From the NCBI GenBank assembly GCA_035943995.1, contig DASZBS010000006.1, positions 1 through 64,000 on the forward strand: a stretch of DNA of 64,000 nucleotides, in the 5' to 3' direction. The notes under the pieces were generated by a model. The model did not search any database and had not been told where the DNA came from. It saw nothing but the letters and a program-made list of their open reading frames with translations. The DNA comes from Vulcanimicrobium sp035943995 (GTDB taxonomy: Bacteria > Vulcanimicrobiota > Vulcanimicrobiia > Vulcanimicrobiales > Vulcanimicrobiaceae). The position numbers and the translations under genes were made by a program. Positions 33,601-42,307 of the stretch are shown one piece after another (positions within the stretch are counted from its first letter, which is position 1; each line of letters starts with the position of its first letter).

Positions 33601-34468
33601 CGTTCGTTCCGGCGAGCCAGCCGTACAGGCCGCGTTTCGCGAACAGCACGATCGCGAGCAGGATGATACCGAGCAGCAGCATCCAGTGCTCCGTGAATCC
33701 CGACAGCAGCGACTCGAGGCCCAGCAACGCCGCCGCGCCGTACACCGCGCCGGCGAGCGTGCCGATCCCCCCGAGGATCACCATGACGAGAAATTCGCCC
33801 GAGCGCGACCACGACGCCATGTCGGGGCTCACGAAGCGCGCGTACTCCGCCCACAGCGCGCCTGCAAGTCCCGCGCCCGCGCCGGCGATCACGAACGCGA
33901 CGAGCTTGTAGCGAAACGTCGGGAATCCGAGCGCGAGGAGCCGGCGTTCGCTGCGCCGCGCGCCGCGCAGCACGATCCCGAAGCGCGACTCGACGAGCTG
34001 CGCGCTCATGACGACGAACGCGACCAGCAGCATGAGACAGACCGCGTACAGCACGTTCGGATCGCGCAGGTCGACGCCGGGGAGCACGCTGCGCGCGTCG
34101 AGCGGGAGGCCGTCGTTGCCGCCCCATGCCTTGACCGCGATCAGCGCGAAGAAGACCATCTGCGCGAACGCGAGCGTGATCATGATGAAGAAGATGCCCG
34201 ACGTGCGCAGCGACAGCGCGCCGACGAGCGCCGCGAGCGCGGCCGCGGCGACGATCGCCGCCGGCCACGCGATCAGCGCCGCGCCGATGCCGTTTTGCGC
34301 GAGGACGGCGACGGCGTAGCCGCCGACGGCGAAGTACGCCGCATGGCCGAAGCTCACCATCCCGCCGTAGCCGACGATGAGATCGAGGCTGACGGCGACC
34401 AGCGCGTAGATGAGGATGCGCGTGCACGAGTTCACCCAAAAGGGCTGATGGAACACCGCGGCGAGCAC
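33593..34468 (-). CDS. livM: Branched-chain-type ABC transporter permease LivM
   Basis: Integral membrane permease of about 291 residues with IYALVAVSLDLIVGYGGMVSFGHAAYFAVGGY, the family's first conserved block, and further helices to ILLAIVLFAKRGLYGW. The GTG at 34468 is the first standard start. The in-frame sequence upstream (to the livH stop) still encodes a good hydrophobic helix with no ATG, GTG or TTG (ATILIATLALLVALP). LivM proteins usually have a helix there. The true start may therefore be a non-standard codon further upstream, or this permease lacks the first helix. Confidence 0.88.
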   Translation of the reverse strand: MLAAVFHQPFWVNSCTRILIYALVAVSLDLIVGYGGMVSFGHAAYFAVGGYAVAVLAQNGIGAALIAWPAAIVAAAALAALVGALSLRTSGIFFIMITLAFAQMVFFALIAVKAWGGNDGLPLDARSVLPGVDLRDPNVLYAVCLMLLVAFVVMSAQLVESRFGIVLRGARRSERRLLALGFPTFRYKLVAFVIAGAGAGLAGALWAEYARFVSPDMASWSRSGEFLVMVILGGIGTLAGAVYGAAALLGLESLLSGFTEHWMLLLGIILLAIVLFAKRGLYGWLAGTNDG

Positions 34469-34526
34469 CGGCAGCGCGACGAGCAGCGCGAGCGTTGCGA
34501 TGAGGATCGTCGCGCGGCGGCGCGTG

Positions 34527-35441
34527 CTAGCGAGTGCCGGCAGGGAACAGGCCTCGCGGCTTCCAGACGAGCACGACCGCCATCAGCACGTAGATCGCGA
34601 TCGCGGACAGCCCGCCGCCGAGCGAGTCCGCGATCTCGGGTCTCGCGACCGGTTTGAGCAGCACCGGGATGTACGCGCGCCCGAGCGTGTCGACGAGCCC
34701 GACGAGCAGCGCGCCGACGAATGCGCCGCGGATCGAGCCGAGCCCGCCGACGACGATCGCGACGAACGTCAGAATGAGGATCTGCTCGCCCATGCCAACT
34801 TGCACCGCGAGGATCGGCGCGAGCAGCGCGCCCGCGACGCCGGCAAGCAGCGCGCCCAGCGTGAAGACGATCGTGTTCAAACGCGTGATGTCGACGCCGA
34901 GCGCCGCGACGGTTTCGCGGTTCGTCGCGCCCGCCCGGATCAGCATCCCCAACCGCGTGCGGGCGATGAGAAGATACAGCCCGACCGCGACCACGAGTCC
35001 CGCCGCGATGAGGACGAGGCGGTACGCCGGATACGTCAGCGTACCTAGCGAGACAGTGGCCGCGAGCGCCGGCGGCACCGTCATGTTCAGCGGCGTCTTG
35101 CCCCATGCGACGGAGACGCCGTCGTTCGCGATCAGGATCAGTGCGAACGTCGCGAGCACTTGGTCGAGGTGATCGCGCAGGTAGAGCCGGCGGATCACGA
35201 CGAGCTCGACGATCAGTCCCGCCAGCGCCGCGGCCGCCGCGCCGGCCGCGACGGCGACCACGAACGGCGCGCCTTTCGACGCGGCCGATGCGGCGACATA
35301 CGCGCCGAGCATGTAGATCGAGCCGTGGGCGAGATTGATCACGCCCATGATCCCGAAGACGAGCGTCAGCCCGGCCGCCAGCAGAAAGATCATCACGCCG
35401 AACTGCAGGCCGTTCAGGACCTGCTCGACCGCGAGGCTCAC
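34527..35441 (-). CDS. livH: Branched-chain-type ABC transporter permease LivH
   Basis: Membrane permease of 304 residues: LNGLQFGVMIFLLAAGLTLVFGIMGVINLAHGSIYMLGAY at the front and the typical DITRLNTIVFTLGALLAGVAGALLAP and VVGGLGSIRGAFVGALLVGL blocks. About eight hydrophobic helices. It begins with a GTG one base after the livK stop. The Gly/Ala-rich IRGAF block is the EAA-like contact with the ATPases in this family. Confidence 0.92.
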   Translation of the reverse strand: MSLAVEQVLNGLQFGVMIFLLAAGLTLVFGIMGVINLAHGSIYMLGAYVAASAASKGAPFVVAVAAGAAAAALAGLIVELVVIRRLYLRDHLDQVLATFALILIANDGVSVAWGKTPLNMTVPPALAATVSLGTLTYPAYRLVLIAAGLVVAVGLYLLIARTRLGMLIRAGATNRETVAALGVDITRLNTIVFTLGALLAGVAGALLAPILAVQVGMGEQILILTFVAIVVGGLGSIRGAFVGALLVGLVDTLGRAYIPVLLKPVARPEIADSLGGGLSAIAIYVLMAVVLVWKPRGLFPAGTR

Positions 35442-35442
35442 G

Positions 35443-36627
35443 CTACATCTTGCATTGGCTCGAGTAGACGTCGCCCGTGTCGCGGAGAATCTTGCCGACG
35501 CCGCGGATCTCGAGCTTGTGCGTCTTCGGGTCGCGGACCACTTTCATGCTGTACCAGTCCTGGATGGGGTACTGGTTGGGGCCGAACCGGAACGCGCCGC
35601 GCGTCGACTTGAAGTCCGCTTTGCGCAATGCCGTGCGAAACGCGTCGGCTTTCGTGAGGTCGCCGTTCACCGCGCGCAGCGCGCTCGCCAGTAGCTTCGC
35701 GGTGTCGTAGCCCTGGCTCGCGTACGGCGTCGGGTCGCGGTGGTACTTGCGCGTGTAGTCGGCGACGAACTTCTTGTTCGCCGCGTACGGCAGGTCGGCG
35801 AGCCAGTGCGCGGTGCCGTACAGCTCCTCGGCGTCGTTGCCGACCGCCGACACGACGTGGCTTTCGAGCGAGAACTCCGGCAGCACCACCTTCATCGTCT
35901 TTTTCAGCCCGGCTTGGGTGAACTGCTTGAGGAAGTTGATCCCCAGCCCGCCGGGGAGGAAGTAGAAGATACCGTCGGCGTTGGCGTTGCGGATGCGCGC
36001 GAGCTCCGCCGAGTAGTCCGTCTGGTCGAGCGCGGTGTAGATCTCTTCGACGATCTGGCCGTGATAGGTGCGCTTGAAGCCGTTGATCGCGTCCTTGCCC
36101 GTCGTGTAATTCGGCGCCACCACGACCATCTTCTTGATGCCGAGATACTGCGCGTACTGCCCCGTGGCTTCGTGCGGTGTGTCGTTCTGCCACGACACCA
36201 CGAAGAAGTTCTTGTTGCACTTGCTGCCGGCCAGCTGCGACGGACCTGAATTCGGGCTGACGTAGAACGCGCCGCTCTCGACGAGTCCGGGCACGACTGC
36301 CAGCGCAACGTTCGAGTAGATGATCCCCGTGAACAGATCCACCTTGTCCTGGATGCGGAACTTGTCGGCGATCTGCTTGCCGTTGGCCGGCTTGAGATTG
36401 TCGTCTTCCACCAGCAACTGGATCGGGACGCCGCCCAGCTTGCCGTGCTCCTCGTCCATCGCGAGGATGAAGCCGTCGCGCATGTCTTCGCCGAGGTAGC
36501 CGCCCGCGGTGGAGAGCGTGGTGATCATCCCGATCTTGAGCGGCGGCGGGTCGGCGGCGAACGCAGCGGAACTCCCCAGCGACAGAGCGAGAAGTGCGGC
36601 GAGCAATGCGCGGAGTGTAGTCACCAT
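35443..36627 (-). CDS. livK: Periplasmic substrate-binding protein LivK type
   Basis: Type I periplasmic binding protein (Peripla_BP_6), 394 residues, with a Sec signal peptide (VTTLRALLAALLALSLGSSAAFA) and mature start near ADPPPLKIGMITTLST. It contains GGYLGEDMRDGFILAMDE and YASQGYDTAKLLASAL. The ATG at 36627 is chosen because AAAGGA lies 5-6 bases upstream; upstream in-frame Met codons lack a site. It is the first gene of the uptake operon and divergent from the aromatic-CoA operon across 141 bp holding the palindromic operator. The binding pocket sequence resembles aromatic/amide-binding HAAT proteins (inference). Confidence 0.92.
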   Translation of the reverse strand: MVTTLRALLAALLALSLGSSAAFAADPPPLKIGMITTLSTAGGYLGEDMRDGFILAMDEEHGKLGGVPIQLLVEDDNLKPANGKQIADKFRIQDKVDLFTGIIYSNVALAVVPGLVESGAFYVSPNSGPSQLAGSKCNKNFFVVSWQNDTPHEATGQYAQYLGIKKMVVVAPNYTTGKDAINGFKRTYHGQIVEEIYTALDQTDYSAELARIRNANADGIFYFLPGGLGINFLKQFTQAGLKKTMKVVLPEFSLESHVVSAVGNDAEELYGTAHWLADLPYAANKKFVADYTRKYHRDPTPYASQGYDTAKLLASALRAVNGDLTKADAFRTALRKADFKSTRGAFRFGPNQYPIQDWYSMKVVRDPKTHKLEIRGVGKILRDTGDVYSSQCKM

Positions 36628-36709
36628 CGACATCCTTTCGAGGAAGAACGAGGAGCAGTCGAGCGACACCGTCCGGCTCCCTTTGAGCCGCCACGTACCG
36701 GGTCCTATA

Positions 36710-36756
36710 TTGACGGGGCGAACGTTTTATGCCTCAATAGTTGAGGTGGCAACTAT
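36710..36756 (+). promoter_or_regulatory. Divergent promoter region with MarR-type operator
   Basis: Two overlapping inverted repeats lie here: CCTCAA-TAG-TTGAGG (36732-36746) and ATAGTTG-N6-CAACTAT (36737-36756). They lie 13-37 bases before the monooxygenase ATG and downstream of a TTGACG (36710-36715) that could be a -35. On the minus strand TTGCCA-N16-ATAAAA runs through the same bases toward livK. A TAGTTG/CAACTA palindrome is the usual form for MarR-family repressors of aromatic-CoA pathways, and a MarR gene is third in the operon. Confidence 0.6.
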
Positions 36757-36768
36757 CTGGGGCATGCT

Positions 36769-39057
36769 ATGAGGATCGTCTGCATCGGCGGCGGACCCGC
36801 GGGGCTGTTCTTCTCGATCGTCATGAAGGCCGCGCGGCCCGACGCCGACATCGTGGTGCTGGAGCGCAATCGCCCCCACGACACCTTCGGTTGGGGTGTC
36901 GTCTTCTCCGATCAAACGCTCGGGAACATCGCCGCCGCGGATCCGGCGACGTACGAGCGCATCGTGGCGAGCTTCGTGCACTGGGACGACATCGACGTCC
37001 ACTACCGCGATCGCACGATTCGCGCCGGCGGCCAAGGCTTCGCGGGGATCGCGCGCAAGAAGCTGCTGCAGATCTTGCAAGAGCGCGCGGCGGAGCTGGG
37101 TGTCGACCTGCGGTTCGAAGTCGAGGCGAACGACGAAGACCACGCCGACGCCGACGTGATCGTGATCGGCGACGGCGGCAACTCACCCACGCGCCGCAAG
37201 TACGCCGGCGTCTTCGGGACGACGCTGGAGAACCGCAAGAACCGCTACATCTGGCTCGGCACGCACCAGCGCTTCGACGCGTTCACGTTCGTGTTCGAAG
37301 AAACGCCGCACGGCTGGTTCCAAGTGCACGCGTACCAGTTCGACGCCGACACCGGGACGGTAATCGTCGAATGCCGCGAGGAGACCTGGCGCGCCGCCGG
37401 GCTCGACACGGCGACGGCCGAGGAGTCGATCGCGTTCTGCGAGCGGCTGTTCGCGCCGTATCTCGGCGGCCATCGCCTCATGAGCAACGCGAAGCACCTG
37501 GCGAACCCGTGGATCACGTTCGTGCAGGTGAACAACGCGCGCTGGTTCGACGGCAACCGCGTGCTGATCGGGGACGCCGCGCATACGGCGCACTTTTCGA
37601 TCGGTTCCGGGACGAAGCTGGCGCTGGAGGATGCGATCGGGCTCGCCGGCGCGCTGCGGCGGAATCCGGAGCGCACGCGCGCGTTCGAGGAGTACGAGGC
37701 GGAGCGGCGGATCGAGGTGCTGCGGCTGCAAAACGCCGCACGCAACTCGACCGAATGGTTCGAGAACGTCGCGCGCTACGCGAGCCTGGAGCCCGAGCAG
37801 TTCGCGTACAGCCTGCTCACGCGCAGCCAGCGGCTCACCCACGACAACTTGCGCTTGCGGGACCGGCAGTACATCGAGGACATCGAGAGCTGGCTGTCGC
37901 AGCGCGCTGGAACGGCCAAGCCGGTGCCGCCGATGTTCGCGCCGTTCCGGCTGCGCGAGCTGGAGCTGGCGAACCGCGTCGTCGTGTCGCCGATGGCAAT
38001 GTACAGCTGCGTCGACGGCACGCCGAACGACTTCTACCTCGTGCACCTCGGCGCGCGCGCGCAGGGCGGCGCGGGATTGGTGTTCACGGAGATGACGTGC
38101 GTCGCGCCCGACGGGCGCATCTCGCCGGGCTGCGCGGGGATGTACCGCGACGAGCACGTGCCGGCGTGGGCGCGCATCGTCGATTTCGTGCACACCTACA
38201 CGAAGGCGAAGATCGCGCTGCAGCTCGGGCATGCGGGGCCGAAGGGCTCGACGCAGCGCGGCTGGGAAGAGGCGGACGAACCGCTGCCCGACGGTAACTG
38301 GCCGGTGATGGGACCGTCGCCGGTCCCGTTCGGCGAGCGGCATCAGATCCCGCGCGTGATGACGCGCGCCGACATGGAGCGCGTCAAAGGCGAGTTCGTG
38401 CGCGCGGCGGAGATGGGGCTGCGATGCGGGTTCGACCTGCTCGAGCTGCACTGCGCGCACGGCTACCTGCTGTCGAGCTTCATCACACCGCTCACCAACC
38501 AGCGCACCGACGAGTACGGCGGTACTCTCGCGAACCGGCTGCGCTTCCCGCTCGAGGTCTTTACCGCAGTCCGCGCGGGGTGGCCGGAACACAAACCGAT
38601 GTCGGTGCGCATCTCGGCGACTGATTGGGTCGAAGGCGGGATCACGCCGGAGGATGCGGTCGAGGTGGCGCGCGCGTTCGACGCGGCCGGCGCCGATCTG
38701 ATCGACGTCTCGGCGGGGCAGACGTCGCGGCTCGCGCGGCCGGTCTACGGGCGCATGTTCCAGACGCCGTTCTCCGACAAGATCCGCAACGAGCTGCGCA
38801 TCGCAACGATGGCGGTCGGCAACATCACGGACGCCGATCAGGTGAACAGCATCGTCGCCGCGGGGCGCGCCGACCTCGTCGCGCTCGCGCGGCCGCACCT
38901 CGCCGATCCGTACTTCACGCTGCACGCCGCGGCGCAGCTCGGCTACGACGAACAGCACTGGCCCGAGCAATATCTCACCGGCCGCGAGCAGTACCTGCGC
39001 AACCTGCGCCGCGCCGCGCAGATCGCCGCCGACGCGGCGAGCGAGGTGACGCGATGA
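36769..39057 (+). CDS. Anthraniloyl-CoA (or salicylyl-CoA) monooxygenase fused to Old Yellow Enzyme reductase
   Basis: A 762-residue two-domain flavoprotein. Residues 1-380 form an FAD aromatic hydroxylase with GGGPAGLFFSIVMKAARP and GDAAHTAHFSIGSGTKLALEDA. From about residue 388 an Old Yellow Enzyme/2,4-dienoyl-CoA reductase-type TIM barrel follows (MFAPFRLRELELANRVVVSPM, ELHCAHGYLLSSFITPLTNQRTDEYGG). This exact fusion is known for 2-aminobenzoyl-CoA monooxygenase/reductase, which hydroxylates and dearomatises anthraniloyl-CoA, and for salicylyl-CoA 5-hydroxylase. The RidA and aryl-CoA ligase genes downstream favour anthranilate. First gene of the operon, ATG 36769, just after the operator. 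Confidence 0.9.
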   Translation: MRIVCIGGGPAGLFFSIVMKAARPDADIVVLERNRPHDTFGWGVVFSDQTLGNIAAADPATYERIVASFVHWDDIDVHYRDRTIRAGGQGFAGIARKKLLQILQERAAELGVDLRFEVEANDEDHADADVIVIGDGGNSPTRRKYAGVFGTTLENRKNRYIWLGTHQRFDAFTFVFEETPHGWFQVHAYQFDADTGTVIVECREETWRAAGLDTATAEESIAFCERLFAPYLGGHRLMSNAKHLANPWITFVQVNNARWFDGNRVLIGDAAHTAHFSIGSGTKLALEDAIGLAGALRRNPERTRAFEEYEAERRIEVLRLQNAARNSTEWFENVARYASLEPEQFAYSLLTRSQRLTHDNLRLRDRQYIEDIESWLSQRAGTAKPVPPMFAPFRLRELELANRVVVSPMAMYSCVDGTPNDFYLVHLGARAQGGAGLVFTEMTCVAPDGRISPGCAGMYRDEHVPAWARIVDFVHTYTKAKIALQLGHAGPKGSTQRGWEEADEPLPDGNWPVMGPSPVPFGERHQIPRVMTRADMERVKGEFVRAAEMGLRCGFDLLELHCAHGYLLSSFITPLTNQRTDEYGGTLANRLRFPLEVFTAVRAGWPEHKPMSVRISATDWVEGGITPEDAVEVARAFDAAGADLIDVSAGQTSRLARPVYGRMFQTPFSDKIRNELRIATMAVGNITDADQVNSIVAAGRADLVALARPHLADPYFTLHAAAQLGYDEQHWPEQYLTGREQYLRNLRRAAQIAADAASEVTR

Positions 39058-39833
39058 GCGCGCCGCTGGCCGGTAAGCACGCGCTGGTGACGGGCGGCGG
39101 CCGGGGTATCGGCGCGGCCATCGCGACGGCGCTCGCCGCCGACGGCGCGCGCGTGACGCTGCTCGGCCGCGACCGTGACGTCCTGGCGCACCACGCGGCG
39201 ACGCTGCCGGAAAGCGCGGAGGCGCACATCGTGGTGGCGGACGTCACCGACGCCGAGCAGGTGACCGAAGCGTTCGTGCACGTGCGCAAGCGCCACGGGG
39301 AGGTCGAAATCCTGGTGAACAACGCCGGCGCGTCCACCGCCGTGCCGTTCGCCAAGCTCGACCGCGCGACGTGGGATGCCGTGATCGCGGTGAACCTCAC
39401 CGCGACGTACGCGTTCACGCGCGAGGTCGTGCCGGCGATGATTGCCGCAGGCAGCGGGCGCATCGTCAACGTGGCGAGCACCGCCGGGCTCGTGGGCGGC
39501 GCGTACATCGCCGCATACTGCGCCGCGAAGCACGGCGTGATCGGGCTGACGCGCTCGCTCGCGGTGGAGCTGGCGAAAAAGGGCATCACGGTGAACGCGG
39601 TCTGCCCGGGGTTCACGGAGACGGCGATGCTGGACCGCAGCCTCGACCGGATCGTCGAGACGACGGGACGCACGCACGACGACGCGGCCCGCGCGCTGCT
39701 GGGGCACAACCCGCTCGGGCGGTTCGTTCGGCCCGACGAGGTCGCAAGCGCCGTCGCGTGGCTGTGCCGGCCGGAGTCGGCGGCGATCACGGGCCAGGCG
39801 ATCGTGATCGACGGCGGCGAGGTGCAGCACTGA
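39054..39833 (+). CDS. Short-chain dehydrogenase/reductase of the aromatic-CoA operon
   Basis: A 259-residue classical SDR: VTGGGRGIGAAIATAL (NAD(P) loop), NNAGAS, IVNVASTAGLVGG and the active-site YCAAKHG, with a C-terminal GQAIVIDGGE. It resembles 3-hydroxyacyl-CoA dehydrogenases and ketoreductases. In this operon it probably handles the alicyclic ketone or hydroxy-CoA produced after ring reduction and hydration (inference). The ATG start overlaps the monooxygenase stop (ATGA). Confidence 0.9.
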   Translation: MSAPLAGKHALVTGGGRGIGAAIATALAADGARVTLLGRDRDVLAHHAATLPESAEAHIVVADVTDAEQVTEAFVHVRKRHGEVEILVNNAGASTAVPFAKLDRATWDAVIAVNLTATYAFTREVVPAMIAAGSGRIVNVASTAGLVGGAYIAAYCAAKHGVIGLTRSLAVELAKKGITVNAVCPGFTETAMLDRSLDRIVETTGRTHDDAARALLGHNPLGRFVRPDEVASAVAWLCRPESAAITGQAIVIDGGEVQH

Positions 39834-40309
39834 TGCTGGTCGACACCGAGTCGCGCGCGACGCACGACGACCATCTGTCCGTGCGGGTGTGGCTGCGGCT
39901 GCTGACGTGCACGAACCTCGTCGAAGGCCGGGTCGCGAGCCGCCTGCGCGACGACTTCGAGACCACGCTGCCGCGCTTCGACTTCCTCTCGCAGCTCGAG
40001 CGCAATGCCGGCGGCTTGCGCATGACGGAGATCTCCAAGCGCATGATGGTGACCGGCGGCAACGTCACGCGCATCGCCGACCAGTTGCTCGCCGAGGGGC
40101 TGATCACGCGCAGCGTGGCGCCCGGCGACCGGCGCGCCGCGATCGTCAAGCTGACCGCGGCGGGGCGCCGCGCGTTCGCGGAGATGGCGCGCCGCCACGA
40201 AGATTGGATCGTCGAGATGTTCGCGGGCCTCACCGAGAGCGATCGCACGCAGCTCTACGCGCTGCTCGCCAAGCTCAAACGCCACCTCAACGCCGCGGAA
40301 AGCGACTGA
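39833..40309 (+). CDS. MarR-family transcriptional regulator
   Basis: A 158-residue winged-helix regulator with a typical MarR layout: N-terminal dimer helix, FDFLSQLERNAGGLRMTEISKRMMVTGGNVTRIADQLLAEGLITR (HTH) and the wing GDRRAAIVKLTAAGRRAF, with a C-terminal dimer helix. MarR proteins in aromatic-CoA clusters usually repress their own operon and release DNA on binding an aryl-CoA intermediate. The palindrome at 36732-36756 is the natural target. The ATG overlaps the SDR stop (TGATG). Confidence 0.93.
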   Translation: MLVDTESRATHDDHLSVRVWLRLLTCTNLVEGRVASRLRDDFETTLPRFDFLSQLERNAGGLRMTEISKRMMVTGGNVTRIADQLLAEGLITRSVAPGDRRAAIVKLTAAGRRAFAEMARRHEDWIVEMFAGLTESDRTQLYALLAKLKRHLNAAESD

Positions 40310-40316
40310 ACGCGCC

Positions 40317-41132
40317 ATGAACCGAGACCGCACCTTTGCAGGCTACGAAGCGCGGCATTTTCGCTGGCAGGTGGAGGGCGGCGTCGCGACGCTGACGCTG
40401 AACCGCCCCGAGCGCAAGAACCCGCTCACGTTCGAATCGTACGCCGAACTGCGGGATCTCTTTCGCGGACTCGTCTACGCGCGGGACGTGCACGCCGTGG
40501 TGATCGTAGGAGCCGGCGGAAATTTCTGCTCCGGCGGCGACGTGCACGAGATCATCGGGCCGCTCACCGATATGGCGATGCCCGAGTTGCTCGCGTTCAC
40601 GCGCATGACCGGCGACGTCGTCAAGGCGATGCGCGCGTGCCCGCAGCCGGTCGTCGCGGCGGTCGACGGGGTGTGCGCGGGTGCCGGCGCGATGCTCGCG
40701 CTCGCGTCCGACGTGCGGTTCGGGACGACGGCGGCGCGCGTCGCGTTCTTGTTCACGCGTGTCGGGCTCGCCGGTGCCGACATGGGCGCGTGCACGCTGC
40801 TGCCGCGCGTGATCGGCCACGGGCGCGCGGCGGAGCTGTTGTTCAGCGGCCGGTCGATGACGGCGCACGAAGGGCTGGAATGGGGATTTTTCAGCCGGCT
40901 CGTTGATGGAGTGCTCGGCGAGGCGACGGCCTTCGCGCGCACGCTCGCGGAGGGCCCGACGTTCGGGCACGCGATGACCAAGAAGATGCTGCATCAGGAA
41001 TGGGCGATGGGCCTGGATGAGGCGATCGAAGCAGAAGCGGAGGCGCAGGCGATCTGCATGCAGACGCGCGACTTCCGGCGCGCGTACGAGGCGTTCGCGG
41101 CGAAGCGCACGCCGGTGTTCGAAGGCGACTGA
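40317..41132 (+). CDS. Enoyl-CoA hydratase/isomerase family protein
   Basis: Crotonase-fold protein of 271 residues: VATLTLNRPERKNPLTFESYAELRDLF, the oxyanion region GNFCSGGDVHEI, PVVAAVDGVCAGAGAMLALASDVRF, and FLFTRVGLAGADMGACTLLPRVIG. The active-site acid region (GADMGA) differs from the standard hydratase Glu, as in many crotonase relatives. It would hydrate or cleave an alicyclic enoyl-CoA in the pathway (inference). A 7-base gap after marR and a 1-base overlap with the next gene keep it in the operon. Confidence 0.9.
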   Translation: MNRDRTFAGYEARHFRWQVEGGVATLTLNRPERKNPLTFESYAELRDLFRGLVYARDVHAVVIVGAGGNFCSGGDVHEIIGPLTDMAMPELLAFTRMTGDVVKAMRACPQPVVAAVDGVCAGAGAMLALASDVRFGTTAARVAFLFTRVGLAGADMGACTLLPRVIGHGRAAELLFSGRSMTAHEGLEWGFFSRLVDGVLGEATAFARTLAEGPTFGHAMTKKMLHQEWAMGLDEAIEAEAEAQAICMQTRDFRRAYEAFAAKRTPVFEGD

Positions 41133-42307
41133 TGAGCGACGCCACGTTTCTGTCCTGGCCGTTCTTCGACGACGAGCACCGCGAGCTGGCGTCGGCGCTC
41201 GACGCGTGGGCGGCCGAACACGTCGGCGACGACGAGTGCGACGACGTGGATGCGGGCTGCCGAGAGCTCGTCGCGGCGCTCGGCCGCGGCGGCTGGCTGC
41301 GGTACGCGGTCCCCGCGCGCTTCGGCGGCGCGTTCGAGGACGTCGACTCGCGCGCGGTGTGCATCGTTCGCGAGACGCTTGCGCGGCACAACGCGCTCGC
41401 CGACTTCGCGTTCGCCATGCAAGGGTTGAGCAGTGCGCCCATCGTGCTCGCCGGCGAGCCGGAGCTGCAGGCGCGCTATCTGCCGCGCGTTTGCGCCGGG
41501 ACCGCGATCGCCGCGTTCGCGCTGTCGGAGCGCGACGCCGGCTCCGACGTGGCCGCGATCGCGACGACCGCGCGCCGTGACGGTGACGCCTACGTGCTCG
41601 ACGGCGAGAAGACGTGGATCTCCAACGGCGGGATCGCCGACTTCTACGTCGTGTTCGCGCGCACGGGTGAGCGCGAGGGCAGCCGCGGGCTGAGCGCGTT
41701 CGTGGTCGACGCCGATGCGCCGGGGCTGGAGATCACCGAGCGCATCGAGCTCATCGCTCCGCACCCGCTCGCGACGCTGCGCTTTCGTGATTGCCGGGTT
41801 CCGGCGTCGCATCGGTTGGGTGCGAGCGGGGACGGGTTCAAGCTCGCGATGCGCTCGCTCGACGTGTTCCGTGCGAGCGTCGCGGCCGCCGCGCTAGGCC
41901 TCGCGCGGCGCGCGCTCGACGAGGCGCTCGAGCACGCGACGTCGCGCACGATGTTCGGCGGGACGCTCTCCGATTTTCAGCTCACCCAGTCGGCGATCGC
42001 CGAGATGGCGACCGACATCGACGCCAGCGCGCTGCTGACGTACCGCGCGGCGTGGCAGCGCGACGTCGAGAAGGAGCCGACGACGCGCGAGGCCGCGATG
42101 GCGAAGCTCACCGCGACCGAGACGGCGCAGCGCGTCATCGACCGTACCGTGCAGCTCCACGGCGCGCTCGGCGTGACGCGTGGGACGATCCCCGAACGGC
42201 TGTACCGCGAGATCCGCGCGCTGCGCATCTACGAGGGCGCAAGCGAAGTGCAGCAACTCATCATCGCGCGTCAAACGCTGGCGCGCTTTCGCGAGGACGC
42301 CCGATGA
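41132..42307 (+). CDS. Acyl-CoA dehydrogenase
   Basis: FAD enzyme of 391 residues introducing an alpha-beta double bond in an acyl-CoA. Family marks: FALSERDAGSDVAAIATTARRDGDAYVLDGEKTWISNGGIADFYVVFART, the FAD-binding region MFGGTLSDFQLTQSAIAEMATDI, the HGALGVTRGTIPERLYREIRALRIYEGASEVQQLIIARQTL C-terminal block, where the catalytic Glu is in YEGASE. It may act on a cyclohexene- or cyclohexane-carboxyl-CoA intermediate (inference). The start ATG overlaps the previous stop, the end overlaps the ligase start. Confidence 0.94.
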   Translation: MSDATFLSWPFFDDEHRELASALDAWAAEHVGDDECDDVDAGCRELVAALGRGGWLRYAVPARFGGAFEDVDSRAVCIVRETLARHNALADFAFAMQGLSSAPIVLAGEPELQARYLPRVCAGTAIAAFALSERDAGSDVAAIATTARRDGDAYVLDGEKTWISNGGIADFYVVFARTGEREGSRGLSAFVVDADAPGLEITERIELIAPHPLATLRFRDCRVPASHRLGASGDGFKLAMRSLDVFRASVAAAALGLARRALDEALEHATSRTMFGGTLSDFQLTQSAIAEMATDIDASALLTYRAAWQRDVEKEPTTREAAMAKLTATETAQRVIDRTVQLHGALGVTRGTIPERLYREIRALRIYEGASEVQQLIIARQTLARFREDAR

